Shown here: positions 5,308 through 12,181 of the stretch, piece after piece
Position numbering within the stretch: the first letter of the stretch is position 1
How the letters are laid out: every line of letters begins with the position of its first letter
DNA from: DASTQL01 sp035761805
GTDB lineage: Bacteria > Actinomycetota > Actinomycetes > Jiangellales > Jiangellaceae
NCBI GenBank assembly: GCA_035761805.1
Contig: DASTQL010000014.1
Coordinates: 1-14,113, forward strand
Length of the DNA: 14,113 nt
Direction: 5' to 3'
Position numbers and translations under genes: made by a program
The notes under the pieces: generated by a model
What the model saw: only the letters and a program-made list of their open reading frames with translations
Database searches by the model: none
Told to the model about the DNA's origin: nothing

Positions 5308-6270
5308 ATGAACACTCCGACCTTCGAACCGGATCGGCGCCTGCGAGACGGCCACTTCGACGCCTTGGTGCGACGCCAGGGCTTCGCCACGCGGGCCGAG
5401 CTCGACCGGCTCGGCTACAGCGCCTCGGCGATCTCCCGGCGCCGCACGACCCGGCGCTGGGACGAGTTCGTCCCGGGCTGCTGGGTTCCGGCGAGCGCCC
5501 GGCCGACCCTGGCCGACCGGCAGCATGCCGTGGCCTCCTGGCTCGGCGACCTGGCCGTGGTCAGCCACCTGTCGGCTGCCGAGCGTCTGCGGATTCCCGT
5601 GCCAAGGCCGTCCCTCGCGTGGTTCTCGGTGCCCTTCGGGCTTACCGCTGACCCGCCGACGGGCGTGAAGCTGCACCGTACGCGACACTTCCCGACCGGG
5701 CGGTGGGTGGACGGAGTCCGTGTGACCACCGCGGCTCGTACGCTGGTCGATCTCGGCCAGTTGCTCGACCGGGACGAGCTCGTGACGGCGATTGCACACG
5801 CGCTTCGTGAACGGATGTGCACGCTGGACCAGGTCGACGACATCCTCGACCTCCTGGCCCACAAGGCAGGCACCGGGCTGGTCCGCGAGGTGAGTGTCGA
5901 GCTCGGGCTCGGCTTCGAGTCGTTCATCGAGGTCGTCCTCGGGAAGGGATTCATCGCCGGTGGCGTGTTGGGGCTCACCCCGCAGTTCAAGATCTACGAC
6001 CCGGACGGGAGCCTGGTGGCGAAAGCCGACTTCGGCGACGAAGAAGCACGCCTGCTCTTCGAGGCCGACGGGTGGGCGTTCCACGGCAGTCCCTGGCAAC
6101 AGGCACGCGACCGCCGCCGAGATCGGCAGCTCATGCTGCGCGGGTGGCAGACCGTTCGCTACGTCACGAACGAAATCATGCGTAATCTGCCCGGCACGGT
6201 TCGTGACGCTCGCATGATCCGGGCCGTCCGACGTGCGGAGCTCGGCCTGCCTCCGGCGCCGGCAGCGTGA
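5308..6270 (+). CDS. AbiEi-like / DUF559 nuclease-fold protein
   Basis: The 320-residue product starts at ATG 5308 (GGTGGAG at 5294-5300 as ribosome binding site). Residues about 15-60 (FATRAELDRLGYSASAISRR) look like the winged-helix domain of AbiEi-type antitoxins. Residues about 200-300 resemble a DUF559/Vsr-like PD-(D/E)xK fold, with Glu204 or Glu206, Asp241 in AKADFG, and FEADGWAFH giving Glu252 and Asp254. Such two-domain proteins are common, multi-copy and poorly characterised in Actinomycetota. No AbiEii-like nucleotidyltransferase toxin is adjacent, so a working type IV toxin-antitoxin pair is not supported. The gene is bracketed by 53-bp element clusters on both sides. Function is unknown; DNA binding or cleavage is an inference from fold. 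Confidence 0.75.
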   Translation: MNTPTFEPDRRLRDGHFDALVRRQGFATRAELDRLGYSASAISRRRTTRRWDEFVPGCWVPASARPTLADRQHAVASWLGDLAVVSHLSAAERLRIPVPRPSLAWFSVPFGLTADPPTGVKLHRTRHFPTGRWVDGVRVTTAARTLVDLGQLLDRDELVTAIAHALRERMCTLDQVDDILDLLAHKAGTGLVREVSVELGLGFESFIEVVLGKGFIAGGVLGLTPQFKIYDPDGSLVAKADFGDEEARLLFEADGWAFHGSPWQQARDRRRDRQLMLRGWQTVRYVTNEIMRNLPGTVRDARMIRAVRRAELGLPPAPAA

Positions 6271-6349
6271 GGACCTTCGCAAAAGGATCACCGGCGGGGG
6301 CGGATCGAGCGCTGCTGGCGCCGGTTGTGCCGCGGCCCCTCGGCGCCAT

Positions 6350-6402
6350 GATCACTGTGCGGCTATCGCGGCGCCACGCGGGATGCCACGGTCGCGGTGA
6401 TC
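6350..6402. repeat. 53-bp inverted-terminus element, copy C1
   Basis: The ends are GATCACTGTG and CGCGGTGATC, each one base off the consensus. Length is 53 bp. It is the first of three elements spaced 83 and 82 bp start to start, in the gap between the AbiEi-like gene and ideR. Confidence 0.75.
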
Positions 6403-6432
6403 TCGGTGCGGCTGGGTCCAGGTCGGGGGAGT

Positions 6433-6485
6433 GATCACCGTGTGGCTCGGGTGCCGGTGCGCGGGAAGTGGCACGCACGGTGATC
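6433..6485. repeat. 53-bp inverted-terminus element, copy C2
   Basis: Perfect 10-bp ends GATCACCGTG and CACGGTGATC, 53 bp long. The interior differs almost completely from C1 and C3. Confidence 0.85.
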
Positions 6486-6514
6486 TCGGATCAGGTCGGC
6501 TGTGGGGGAGCCAT

Positions 6515-6567
6515 GATCACCGTGAGGTCCAGGTCCCGGAGGGCGGGACGTGACGCGCACGGTGATC
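6515..6567. repeat. 53-bp inverted-terminus element, copy C3
   Basis: Perfect 10-bp ends and 53 bp long. The interior has a nested stem GTCCCG-GAGGG-CGGGAC, as in copy A. The right end lies about 47 bp upstream of the putative ideR -10 box. Confidence 0.85.
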
Positions 6568-6613
6568 GCGAGGCTGCGCGATCATGGAGAGGCGGCGTCT
6601 CGCGCCCGCGGGA

Positions 6614-6619
6614 TAGGCT
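6614..6619 (+). promoter_or_regulatory. Putative ideR -10 box
   Basis: TAGGCT matches TAnnnT and would give a 5' leader of about 28 nt that includes the SD at 6639-6644. No -35 box is recognisable, and no IdeR-type 19-bp iron box is seen. Confidence 0.35.
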
Positions 6620-6653
6620 CGGACGCCAGCCGCGACGGTAGGAGCAGCCCGAG

Positions 6654-7340
6654 TTGAGCGACCTCATCGACACCACGGAGATGTACCTCCGGACCGTCTT
6701 CGAGTTGGAGGAGGAGGGCATCGTCCCGCTCCGGGCCCGGATCGCGGAGCGGCTGCACCAATCTGGGCCGACGGTGAGCCAGACCGTGGCCCGGATGGAG
6801 CGCGACGGCCTGCTCACCGTCGAGGGCGACCGCCATCTCGAGCTCACCACACGCGGCCGACTGCTCGCGACCCGGGTCATGCGCAAGCACCGGCTCGCCG
6901 AGCGGCTCCTCGTCGACGTCATCGGGCTGGAGTGGGAGCACGTCCACTCGGAGGCCTGCCGCTGGGAACACGTGATGTCCGAGGCGGTGGAGCGTCGGCT
7001 CGTCGAGCTGCTCGGCTCGCCCACAGAGTCGCCCTACGGCAACCCGATCCCTGGGCTCGAGGAGCTGGGCAGCCAGGCCGAGGTGGAGGAGTTCCGCGAC
7101 GGTGTCCAGCCGTTGGACCGGGCGGTCGCCGACGGACGGACCCGGATCCACGTGCGCCGCATCAGCGAGCCGGTCCAGACCGACGAACGGCTCATGGCCG
7201 CCCTGCGCAGGGCCGGAGCGCTCCCCGGTCGGCTCGTCGACGCCGCGCCCACCGAGGACGGCGTCCTCCTCGGCTCCGGCGGCGAGACCGTCGAGCTCAC
7301 GCCGCGGATCGCTTCCCACGTGTTCGTCGACGTGCTCTAG
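6654..7340 (+). CDS. ideR: Iron-dependent repressor, DtxR/IdeR family
   Basis: The 228-residue length and the opening MSDLIDTTEMYLRTVFELEE match IdeR/DtxR. The winged helix covers about 1-70, with the recognition region around SGPTVSQTVARMERDGLL. All canonical metal ligands are present at DtxR numbering: His79, Glu83 and His98 (site 1), and Met10, Cys102, Glu105 and His106 (site 2). The C-terminal SH3-like domain is complete. It is therefore expected to be an active Fe(II)-dependent repressor of iron uptake genes rather than a manganese regulator of the MntR type. The TTG start at 6654 is supported by GGAG about 10 nt upstream and by family alignment of Met10. It is flanked on both sides by 53-bp elements. 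Confidence 0.92.
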   Translation: MSDLIDTTEMYLRTVFELEEEGIVPLRARIAERLHQSGPTVSQTVARMERDGLLTVEGDRHLELTTRGRLLATRVMRKHRLAERLLVDVIGLEWEHVHSEACRWEHVMSEAVERRLVELLGSPTESPYGNPIPGLEELGSQAEVEEFRDGVQPLDRAVADGRTRIHVRRISEPVQTDERLMAALRRAGALPGRLVDAAPTEDGVLLGSGGETVELTPRIASHVFVDVL

Positions 7341-7385
7341 CGACTCGGGAGCGTCCCAGCGGCAGAGGTCGCCGGACGCGAGTCG
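7341..7385 (+). terminator. Two-part hairpin directly after ideR
   Basis: CGACTC (7341-7346) pairs with GAGTCG (7380-7385), and GCGTCC (7351-7356) with GGACGC (7374-7379). A 4-nt bulge lies on the left side and a 17-nt loop between. It starts at the base after the ideR stop. There is no T-tract; terminator function is inferred from position. Confidence 0.45.
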
Positions 7386-7394
7386 CCTGACCGA

Positions 7395-7447
7395 GATCAC
7401 CGTGTCGAGGCGATCGCGAGATCCGCGCCGCTGGCAACACACTGATC
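7395..7447. repeat. 53-bp inverted-terminus element, copy D1
   Basis: The left end is perfect (GATCACCGTG); the right end CACACTGATC has two changes. Length is 53 bp. It starts 10 nt beyond the ideR hairpin. Confidence 0.7.
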
Positions 7448-7466
7448 ATGGTGGGTCACCGGTCGA

Positions 7467-7519
7467 GATCACCGTGCGGGTCCTATGTCACCTGGTAGGA
7501 CCCCAGCCACACGGTGATC
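7467..7519. repeat. 53-bp inverted-terminus element, copy D2
   Basis: Perfect ends and a perfect nested inverted repeat (GGTCCTA with TAGGACC). 53 bp long, starting 72 bp after D1, the same step seen between half-sites at 4967 and 5039. Confidence 0.85.
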
Positions 7520-7561
7520 TCTGCCCCCGTCCCGCCGCGCCAGCGCACCCGGCCGCCAGCA

Positions 7562-7636
7562 ACCCAGCCCCCGGACACACCCAGCCCCCGGGGGCGCACC
7601 CAGCCCCGGGGCGGCACCCAGCCCCCGGGCGCTGCC
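7562..7636 (+). repeat. GC-rich minisatellite, four units of 17-21 bp
   Basis: Four units start with ACCCAGCCCC(C)GG at 7562, 7579, 7598 and 7616, with variable ends. They fill the space between element D2 and the operator of the sulfur-stress operon. No reading frame through them looks real. Confidence 0.7.
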
Positions 7637-7671
7637 GACCCGCTGCCGGCCCGCACGTCGATGCCCACGAG

Positions 7672-7690
7672 ATACCCGAGGGGGTATGCT
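7672..7690 (+). promoter_or_regulatory. CsoR/CstR-type operator overlapping a -10 box
   Basis: ATACCC-GAGG-GGGTAT (7672-7687) is a perfect 6-bp palindrome with the A/T flanks and G/C core known for CsoR-family operators. TATGCT (7685-7690) overlaps its right end as a -10 box, so bound repressor would block transcription. It lies 45 bp upstream of the repressor gene, consistent with autoregulation. Confidence 0.75.
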
Positions 7691-7732
7691 TGAGCTCGTC
7701 AGCCCGGAAAGCCCGCCACCCGAGGAGCCAGC

Positions 7733-8002
7733 GTGCAGATCGACCCGGAGTGCGCCGCCGAGGTCCTCGTCCGCCTGCGCCGTGCCAGGGGACAGATCGA
7801 CGGAATCATGTCGATGATCGAGCAGGGCCGTGAGTGCTCCGACATCGTCACCCAGATGGCCGCGGTGTCCCGGGCCCTCGACCGGGCCGGCTTCAGGCTC
7901 GTGGCCAGCGGCCTCGAGCAGTGCCTGCTCGCCGAGAGCCGCGGCGAGGAGCCCGACATGAGCCGCGACCGGCTGGAGAGACTCTTCCTCGCCCTGGCGT
8001 GA
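7733..8002 (+). CDS. cstR: CsoR-family repressor, persulfide-sensing CstR type
   Basis: The 89-residue all-helical protein starts at GTG 7733 with GAGGAG 5 nt upstream. Cys35 (GRECSDIV) and Cys64 (LEQCL) are the two conserved cysteines, 29 residues apart as in staphylococcal CstR (Cys31/Cys60). The copper-ligand histidine of CsoR, four residues before the second Cys, is Gly60 here, which argues against Cu(I) sensing and for reaction with per- or polysulfides. An additional Cys7 is present. The following genes process reactive sulfur, which supports the call. It probably represses its own operon through the palindrome at 7672-7687. A formaldehyde-sensing FrmR role is unlikely, as no adh/esterase genes follow. 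Confidence 0.85.
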   Translation: MQIDPECAAEVLVRLRRARGQIDGIMSMIEQGRECSDIVTQMAAVSRALDRAGFRLVASGLEQCLLAESRGEEPDMSRDRLERLFLALA

Positions 8003-8027
8003 CCGCCAGCCACCAGGAGAAGCACCG

Positions 8028-9482
8028 ATGAGACCGCCTGCGCCCGACCCCAACACCAGCACCAAGGCCGCCCGCCAGGGCCTGGCCGAGCACGTCGCCC
8101 GCCCGTCGCGCCACGCCGACCCGGCCGTCGAGATCCTCGACACGCCGAACCTGGGGGACCGCTCGTACGTCGTCCACGCCGGCGGCCGCGCTGTCGTCGT
8201 CGACCCCCAGCGCGACGTCGACCGGGTCCTGGCTGTCGTCGAGGAGCACGGTCTGCGGGTCGACCAGGTCCTCGAGACCCACCTGCACAACGACTACGTG
8301 ACCGGTGGCCTCGAGCTGGCGCGAATGCTCCGCGCCGACTACGTCGTCCCGGCGCTGGCCCAGGTCGCCTACGACCGCACACCGGCGGCGGACGACGACA
8401 CCTTCCACACGGGCGACCTGGCCTGGCGGGTGCTGCACACACCGGGCCACACACCGCACCACGTCTCGTACGCGGTGTCCGTCGACGGCGAGGACAAGGC
8501 GGTCTTCACCGGCGGCAGCCTCCTGCTCGGCAGCGTCGGCCGGCCCGACTTGGTGGCCCCAGAACTGACCGAACGGCTGGCCCACGACCAGTGGCGATCG
8601 GCCCGCCGGCTGGCCGCCGAGCTCGACCCTGCGGCGGCGGTGCACCCCACGCACGGCTTCGGGTCATTCTGCAGCGCCACCCCCACGACCGGCGAGGCCT
8701 CGAGCATGGGCGACCAGCGCGTCGCCAACCCGGTCCTCGTGCAGGCCGAGGACGACTACGTCCGCGAGCTGCTCGCCGGGCTCGACGCCTACCCGGCGTA
8801 CTACCGGCACATGGCACCCATCAACGCCGCCGGTCCGGCGCCGGTGGACCTCTCGCCACCTCCCCTGGCCACGGCCGACGAGGTGGCCCGCCGCCTGGCG
8901 TCCGGTGAGTGGGTGGTCGACCTCCGAGCGCGGCGCGTGCACGCTGCCGGTCACCTGCCCGGCAGCCTGTCCTTCGAGGGCACCGGCAACGCCGTGACCT
9001 ACCTCGGCTGGCTGATCCCCTGGGGCAGCCCGCTGACCCTGCTCGGTGACGACCCGGACGTGCTCGACGCCGTCCAGCGGGACCTGGCCCGGATCGGGAT
9101 CGACCGTCCCGCAGCGGCATCGGCCGGTGGCCCGGCTGCCTGGGGCGGGGAGCGCCTGACCGAGACGACGCCGGTCACCGACTTCGTCGGCCTCGCAGCG
9201 GCTCAGCGGGAGCGCGACGACGTCGTCGTCCTGGACCTGCGACGCCGGCTGGAGTGGGAGGAGGCCCACCTCGACGGAGCCGTCCTGCTGCCGCTGCACG
9301 AGCTGCCCGAGCACCTGGACGAGGTGCCCGACGGCGAGCTGTGGGTGCACTGCGAGTCCGGCTTCCGCGCGGCCATGGGAGCCTCTCTCCTGCGTCGTGC
9401 CGGTCGCGACGTCGTCCTCGTCGACGACGAGTTCGGCCGCGCCGCGGACGCGGGACTGGCTCTCGTACGGAAGGGAAGCTGA
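8028..9482 (+). CDS. CstB-like MBL-pseudorhodanese-rhodanese fusion
   Basis: The 484-residue product starts at ATG 8028 with AGGAGA 7 nt upstream. Residues about 35-245 are a metallo-beta-lactamase persulfide-dioxygenase-like domain with HLHND (85-89), PGH141, HPTHG (206-210) and GSFC215. Residues about 275-360 are a rhodanese fold lacking the active Cys (LTLLGDD at 337), and 380-480 form a rhodanese with active-site HCESGFR (Cys442). This domain order is that of S. aureus CstB, which oxidises persulfides to thiosulfate. The expected iron ligand Asp of the FTGD motif is Gly163 here (FTGGSLLLG), so dioxygenase activity is uncertain. It overlaps the next gene by one base (TGATG). Confidence 0.82.
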   Translation: MRPPAPDPNTSTKAARQGLAEHVARPSRHADPAVEILDTPNLGDRSYVVHAGGRAVVVDPQRDVDRVLAVVEEHGLRVDQVLETHLHNDYVTGGLELARMLRADYVVPALAQVAYDRTPAADDDTFHTGDLAWRVLHTPGHTPHHVSYAVSVDGEDKAVFTGGSLLLGSVGRPDLVAPELTERLAHDQWRSARRLAAELDPAAAVHPTHGFGSFCSATPTTGEASSMGDQRVANPVLVQAEDDYVRELLAGLDAYPAYYRHMAPINAAGPAPVDLSPPPLATADEVARRLASGEWVVDLRARRVHAAGHLPGSLSFEGTGNAVTYLGWLIPWGSPLTLLGDDPDVLDAVQRDLARIGIDRPAAASAGGPAAWGGERLTETTPVTDFVGLAAAQRERDDVVVLDLRRRLEWEEAHLDGAVLLPLHELPEHLDEVPDGELWVHCESGFRAAMGASLLRRAGRDVVLVDDEFGRAADAGLALVRKGS

Positions 9483-9892
9483 TGGGCCTGTTCGACGGGC
9501 TTCGCCGGGGCGCGGACCATGGGCGTGGAGCCGGCGGCCCCGGCGGTGGCGCCGCCCACCCGCCGGCCGAGGTCGGACCGGTGGAGGCGGCGCGCCTGGT
9601 CGACGACGGCGCCCTGCTCCTCGACGTACGCCAGCCGTACGAGTGGCAGGCCGGGCGTGCCCCGCAGGCTGAGCACGTGCCCATGCACGACCTGGCTCGG
9701 CGGGCGGGGGAGCTCCCCCGTGACCGCACCATCGTGGCCGTGTGTCGCTCGGGTCGCCGGTCGGGGATCGTGACGGAGCACCTCCGGGCTCAGGGCTACG
9801 AGGTCCTCAACCTCGCCGGCGGCATGCAGGCCTGGGCCGGTGCCGGGTTCCCGGTCGTCGGCACGGGGGGCCGGGAGGGCCGGGTCGTCTGA
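9482..9892 (+). CDS. Single-domain rhodanese
   Basis: The 136-residue product starts at ATG 9482, overlapping the previous stop by one base. After a Gly-rich N-terminus (about 10-30), a rhodanese domain runs from about 33 to 125: LLLDVRQPYEWQAG, active-site CRSGRRS (Cys88), and NLAGGMQAWAGAGFPV. It should carry persulfide on Cys88 and pass sulfur between carriers, here probably between low-molecular-weight thiols and the CstB-like enzyme. No signal peptide, so cytoplasmic. The acceptor cannot be read from sequence. Confidence 0.88.
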   Translation: MGLFDGLRRGADHGRGAGGPGGGAAHPPAEVGPVEAARLVDDGALLLDVRQPYEWQAGRAPQAEHVPMHDLARRAGELPRDRTIVAVCRSGRRSGIVTEHLRAQGYEVLNLAGGMQAWAGAGFPVVGTGGREGRVV

Positions 9893-9901
9893 CCCGACCC
9901 C

Positions 9902-10660
9902 ATGACCGACCCGTGGCTGCTCGTCCTGCTCGGAGTCGCCCTCGGCACGGTCATGGGGTTGCTCGGCGGGGGCGGTGCGATCCTTGCTGTCCCACTGCTC
10001 CTGTACGTCGTGGGGGTCGACCTCGGCGAGGCAGCGTCCACGTCCCTGCTGGTCGTCCTCGTGGCGTCCTGCACCGGCCTGCTCGCGCACCGGGGGAGCG
10101 GTCGGGTCGAGGTACGGACAGGTCTCGGCTTCGCCGCCATGGGCGTCGCCGGTGCAGCCGGGGGATCGGTCCTGGCGGCGTACCTCCCGGAACCGCCCTT
10201 GCTCGGCGCCTTCACGGTGCTGCTGGTCATCGCCGGAGTGGCGATGCTGCGCGGCGGGTTGCCCGTGAGCCGTGGGGTCACCACGCCCGTCGGCCGCTGG
10301 CGGGTCGTCTGGCTCGCGACCGCTCTTGGCTTCGTCACCGGACTGCTGGGCGTCGGCGGCGGGTTCCTCGTGGTCCCCGTGCTGATCCTGGCCCTGGGAC
10401 TGTCGGTGCACGTGGCGACGGCCACCGGGCTGCTCGTGCTGGCCGTCACATCGGTGGTGGCGCTGGTCGCCCGCCTCGGTGTCGGCCTCACGATCGACCC
10501 GGCCGTCGCCTGGTGGCTCGTCGGCGGCACGGTGATGGGCGCCGTGCTCGGCGTCCGCCTGTCCGACCGGGTCCCGGCCGCCGTCCTGCGGACCGGCTTC
10601 GCCGCCCTGCTGCTGCTGGTCGCCGCCTACACGGGCGTCCAGGCCGCACTGGGCCGATGA
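9902..10660 (+). CDS. TauE/SafE-family sulfur-anion exporter
   Basis: The 252-residue, very hydrophobic protein has about eight predicted membrane segments in two repeats, each opening with the family's glycine motif: GLLGGGGAILAVPLLLY (about 19-35) and GLLGVGGGFLVVPVLIL (about 147-163). TauE/SafE proteins are implicated in export of sulfite, sulfonates or thiosulfate. It starts 9 nt after the rhodanese stop, with an in-frame stop just before the ATG fixing the earliest start. As the last gene of the CstR-controlled operon it most likely disposes of the oxidised sulfur product, as tauE is proposed to do beside staphylococcal cst genes. Confidence 0.85.
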   Translation: MTDPWLLVLLGVALGTVMGLLGGGGAILAVPLLLYVVGVDLGEAASTSLLVVLVASCTGLLAHRGSGRVEVRTGLGFAAMGVAGAAGGSVLAAYLPEPPLLGAFTVLLVIAGVAMLRGGLPVSRGVTTPVGRWRVVWLATALGFVTGLLGVGGGFLVVPVLILALGLSVHVATATGLLVLAVTSVVALVARLGVGLTIDPAVAWWLVGGTVMGAVLGVRLSDRVPAAVLRTGFAALLLLVAAYTGVQAALGR

Positions 10661-10790
10661 GCCCGTCGCCGCAGCCGGTCCCACCAGCTCCTCGTACGGG
10701 GGCGAGCGGCACCGCCACGGTGGGCGAGCGGGTGCACAGTCGGAACGCGCACGGGTTCCCTCCCGATGTGGTCCCCGCCAGCGTGACGAG

Positions 10791-11490
10791 ATGAGCGGCC
10801 TGCACCCCGAGCCGAACCCCGTCGAGGAGGTGCGGCTGCGCCCCGAGGCCGACGCTCTCTGGCCGACCGGGCCGGTGTGGCTGGCCAGCGACCGGGCCCT
10901 TGGCCAGGTATGTCGGCCCGTCCCGTGGGTCCTTCCTCCGCGTTGAGACGGCCGGGGGCATCGTCCTGCTCGTCGCCGCGCTCGCAGCCATCGCCTGGGC
11001 GACCTCGAGCTGGGCGGCGTCGTACGAGGCGCTGTGAGACACCCACGTAGGGATCACAGTGGGTGACTTCACCCTCGTCGGGACCTCAGGCACTGGGTCG
11101 ACGACGGCCTGATGCGATCTTCTTCGTGGTCGGCCTGGAGATCAAGTACGAGCTGGTCTCCGGCGAGCTCCGGCGAGCCGCGCCCCGCGGCCCTGCACAT
11201 CCTCGCCGCGTTCGGCGGCATGGTGCCGGCCGCGGTCTACCTGGCCCTCAACGTGGGCGGGCCTGGGGTGTACGGCTGGGGCGAGCTGATGACCACCGAC
11301 ATCGCCTTCGCGTCGGGTGTGCTGGCGTTGCTGGGCGACCGTGTGCCGGCCTCGGCGCGCCTGTTCGTCCTCACCCTCGCCATCGTCGACGACATCGGAG
11401 CCATCACCGTGATCGCCGTCTTCTGCACGTCGGAACTGTCCCTGGGCTGGCTGGTTGTCACCGTCGGGCTCTCGTCGCGGTGGCGGATCG
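10791..11490 (+). pseudogene. nhaA: Decayed 5' half of an NhaA Na+/H+ antiporter
   Basis: NhaA-like sequence is spread over several frames. ATG 10791 opens MSGLHPEPNPVEEV. After a shift near 10902 comes SFLRVETAGGIVLLVAALAA; a TGG-to-TGA change at 11035-11037 stops the frame where NhaA has SYEALW. Later shifts fall near 11090, 11115 and 11185, around FFVVGLEIKYELVSGELR and then LHILAAFGGM. A long final piece carries GELMTTDIAFASGVLALL and LAIVDDIGAI, with the catalytic Asp-Asp pair. Homology ends after LSLGWLVV near 11465, so the C-terminal half is missing. With one nonsense change, at least three shifts and a truncation, sequencing error alone is an unlikely explanation. Confidence 0.85.
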
Positions 11491-11530
11491 GGCGGCTCCC
11501 GGCAGGGGACGGGGCGACTGACCGCCCTCG

Positions 11531-12031
11531 TCACACCACCGGTCCGGGGCCTCCGGACGACGCCTCCTCCACCGCGGTCTTGTCGCGACGGGGCCGCCAC
11601 ATCGCGTTGACCATCACACCGACCGCCAGGGCACCGAAGATCACCGCCGCGAGGTCGCGCTCGGAGAAGATGAAGACCGTGGTGAGGACGGTGAGCACGA
11701 ACCACATCCACCAGTTGCGGTCCTGGCTCCGTCGCTCGAGCCGCCGCAACTCCCGGAGATCGGCGATCTCCGCCTCCGTACGGGCGTCGCGGTCGCGGAT
11801 CGCGGCGTCGACCCCCCGCTCGGTCATCAGCATCCAGCGCTCGACGAAGCCGGGGTAGGCACGGTCCATCGCCATGATCTCCGCCGGCGGCGGTGTCCAC
11901 CGCTCCTCACCCGCGAGCTGCTCCGGCGCCTCGACGGGCGGGTCCACCAGGCCGGCGGAGTTCGGGGTGTCGTCCTGCCCCCGACGCGGGTCCGGCTGCT
12001 CCGGGTGCGCGCGTTCGGTCGGCGTGCTCAC
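11531..12031 (-). CDS. DUF2335-like small membrane protein
   Basis: The 166-residue product starts at GTG 12031, overlapping the upstream small ORF stop as GTGA. The first 45 residues are Pro-rich and probably disordered. Residues 48-75 (PPAEIMAMDRAYPGFVERWM) resemble the DUF2335 segment, followed by a charged helix (about 72-106, likely coiled coil) and two membrane helices at about 107-123 and 126-145. A short basic then acidic tail follows. DUF2335 proteins are uncharacterised; phage-holin-like and toxin-like roles have been suggested only loosely. It converges on the truncated nhaA remnant, so its insertion or a deletion here could have removed the nhaA 3' half. Confidence 0.6.
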   Translation of the reverse strand: MSTPTERAHPEQPDPRRGQDDTPNSAGLVDPPVEAPEQLAGEERWTPPPAEIMAMDRAYPGFVERWMLMTERGVDAAIRDRDARTEAEIADLRELRRLERRSQDRNWWMWFVLTVLTTVFIFSERDLAAVIFGALAVGVMVNAMWRPRRDKTAVEEASSGGPGPVV

Positions 12032-12174
12032 GACGTCGGCTCCTCGGTCGTCGGTCCGAGCGGTGGCGCGGCCTCGGCCTCCGCCTTGAGCGTCTCGTAC
12101 GCGCTCATGGCCGAGGCGCGCATGATCTCGAGTGCCTCGTTGAGCGCGGACCGAGGGGACGGAGGGAGCATCAC
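12028..12174 (-). CDS. Small ORF coupled to the DUF2335-like gene
   Basis: This 48-codon ORF starts at GTG 12174 (or ATG 12171) and its TGA (12030-12028) overlaps the GTG start of the next gene. A TAGCGT box lies 7 nt upstream of GTG 12174, fitting a leaderless mRNA. The product, MLPPSPRSALNEALEIMRAS followed by AMSAYETLKAEAEAAPP and an acidic tail, is predicted to be one helix with disordered ends. No family is recognised. The 4-nt overlap and promoter spacing make it likely to be translated. Together the pair resembles a small antitoxin-membrane protein layout, but nothing proves it. Confidence 0.5.
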   Translation of the reverse strand: MMLPPSPRSALNEALEIMRASAMSAYETLKAEAEAAPPLGPTTEEPTS

Positions 12175-12181
12175 GTCCACG

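Noticed and set aside
4886..5390. N-terminal extension of photolyase to 5390, with repeated EITVW-like motifs
   Set aside because: The motifs are translations of the CACGGTGATC repeats, and a leaderless promoter fixes the start at 4886.
6654..7340. Manganese regulator MntR
   Set aside because: Length, the SH3-like C-terminal domain and Met10/Cys102 ligands match IdeR/DtxR.
7733..8002. Copper-sensing CsoR
   Set aside because: The His ligand is replaced by Gly60 and the operon holds sulfur-handling genes rather than a copper ATPase or chaperone.
11404..11416. Possible further 53-bp element half-site (TCACCGTGATC) in the nhaA remnant
   Set aside because: It encodes the conserved AITVIAV segment of NhaA and has no partner end 53 bp away.
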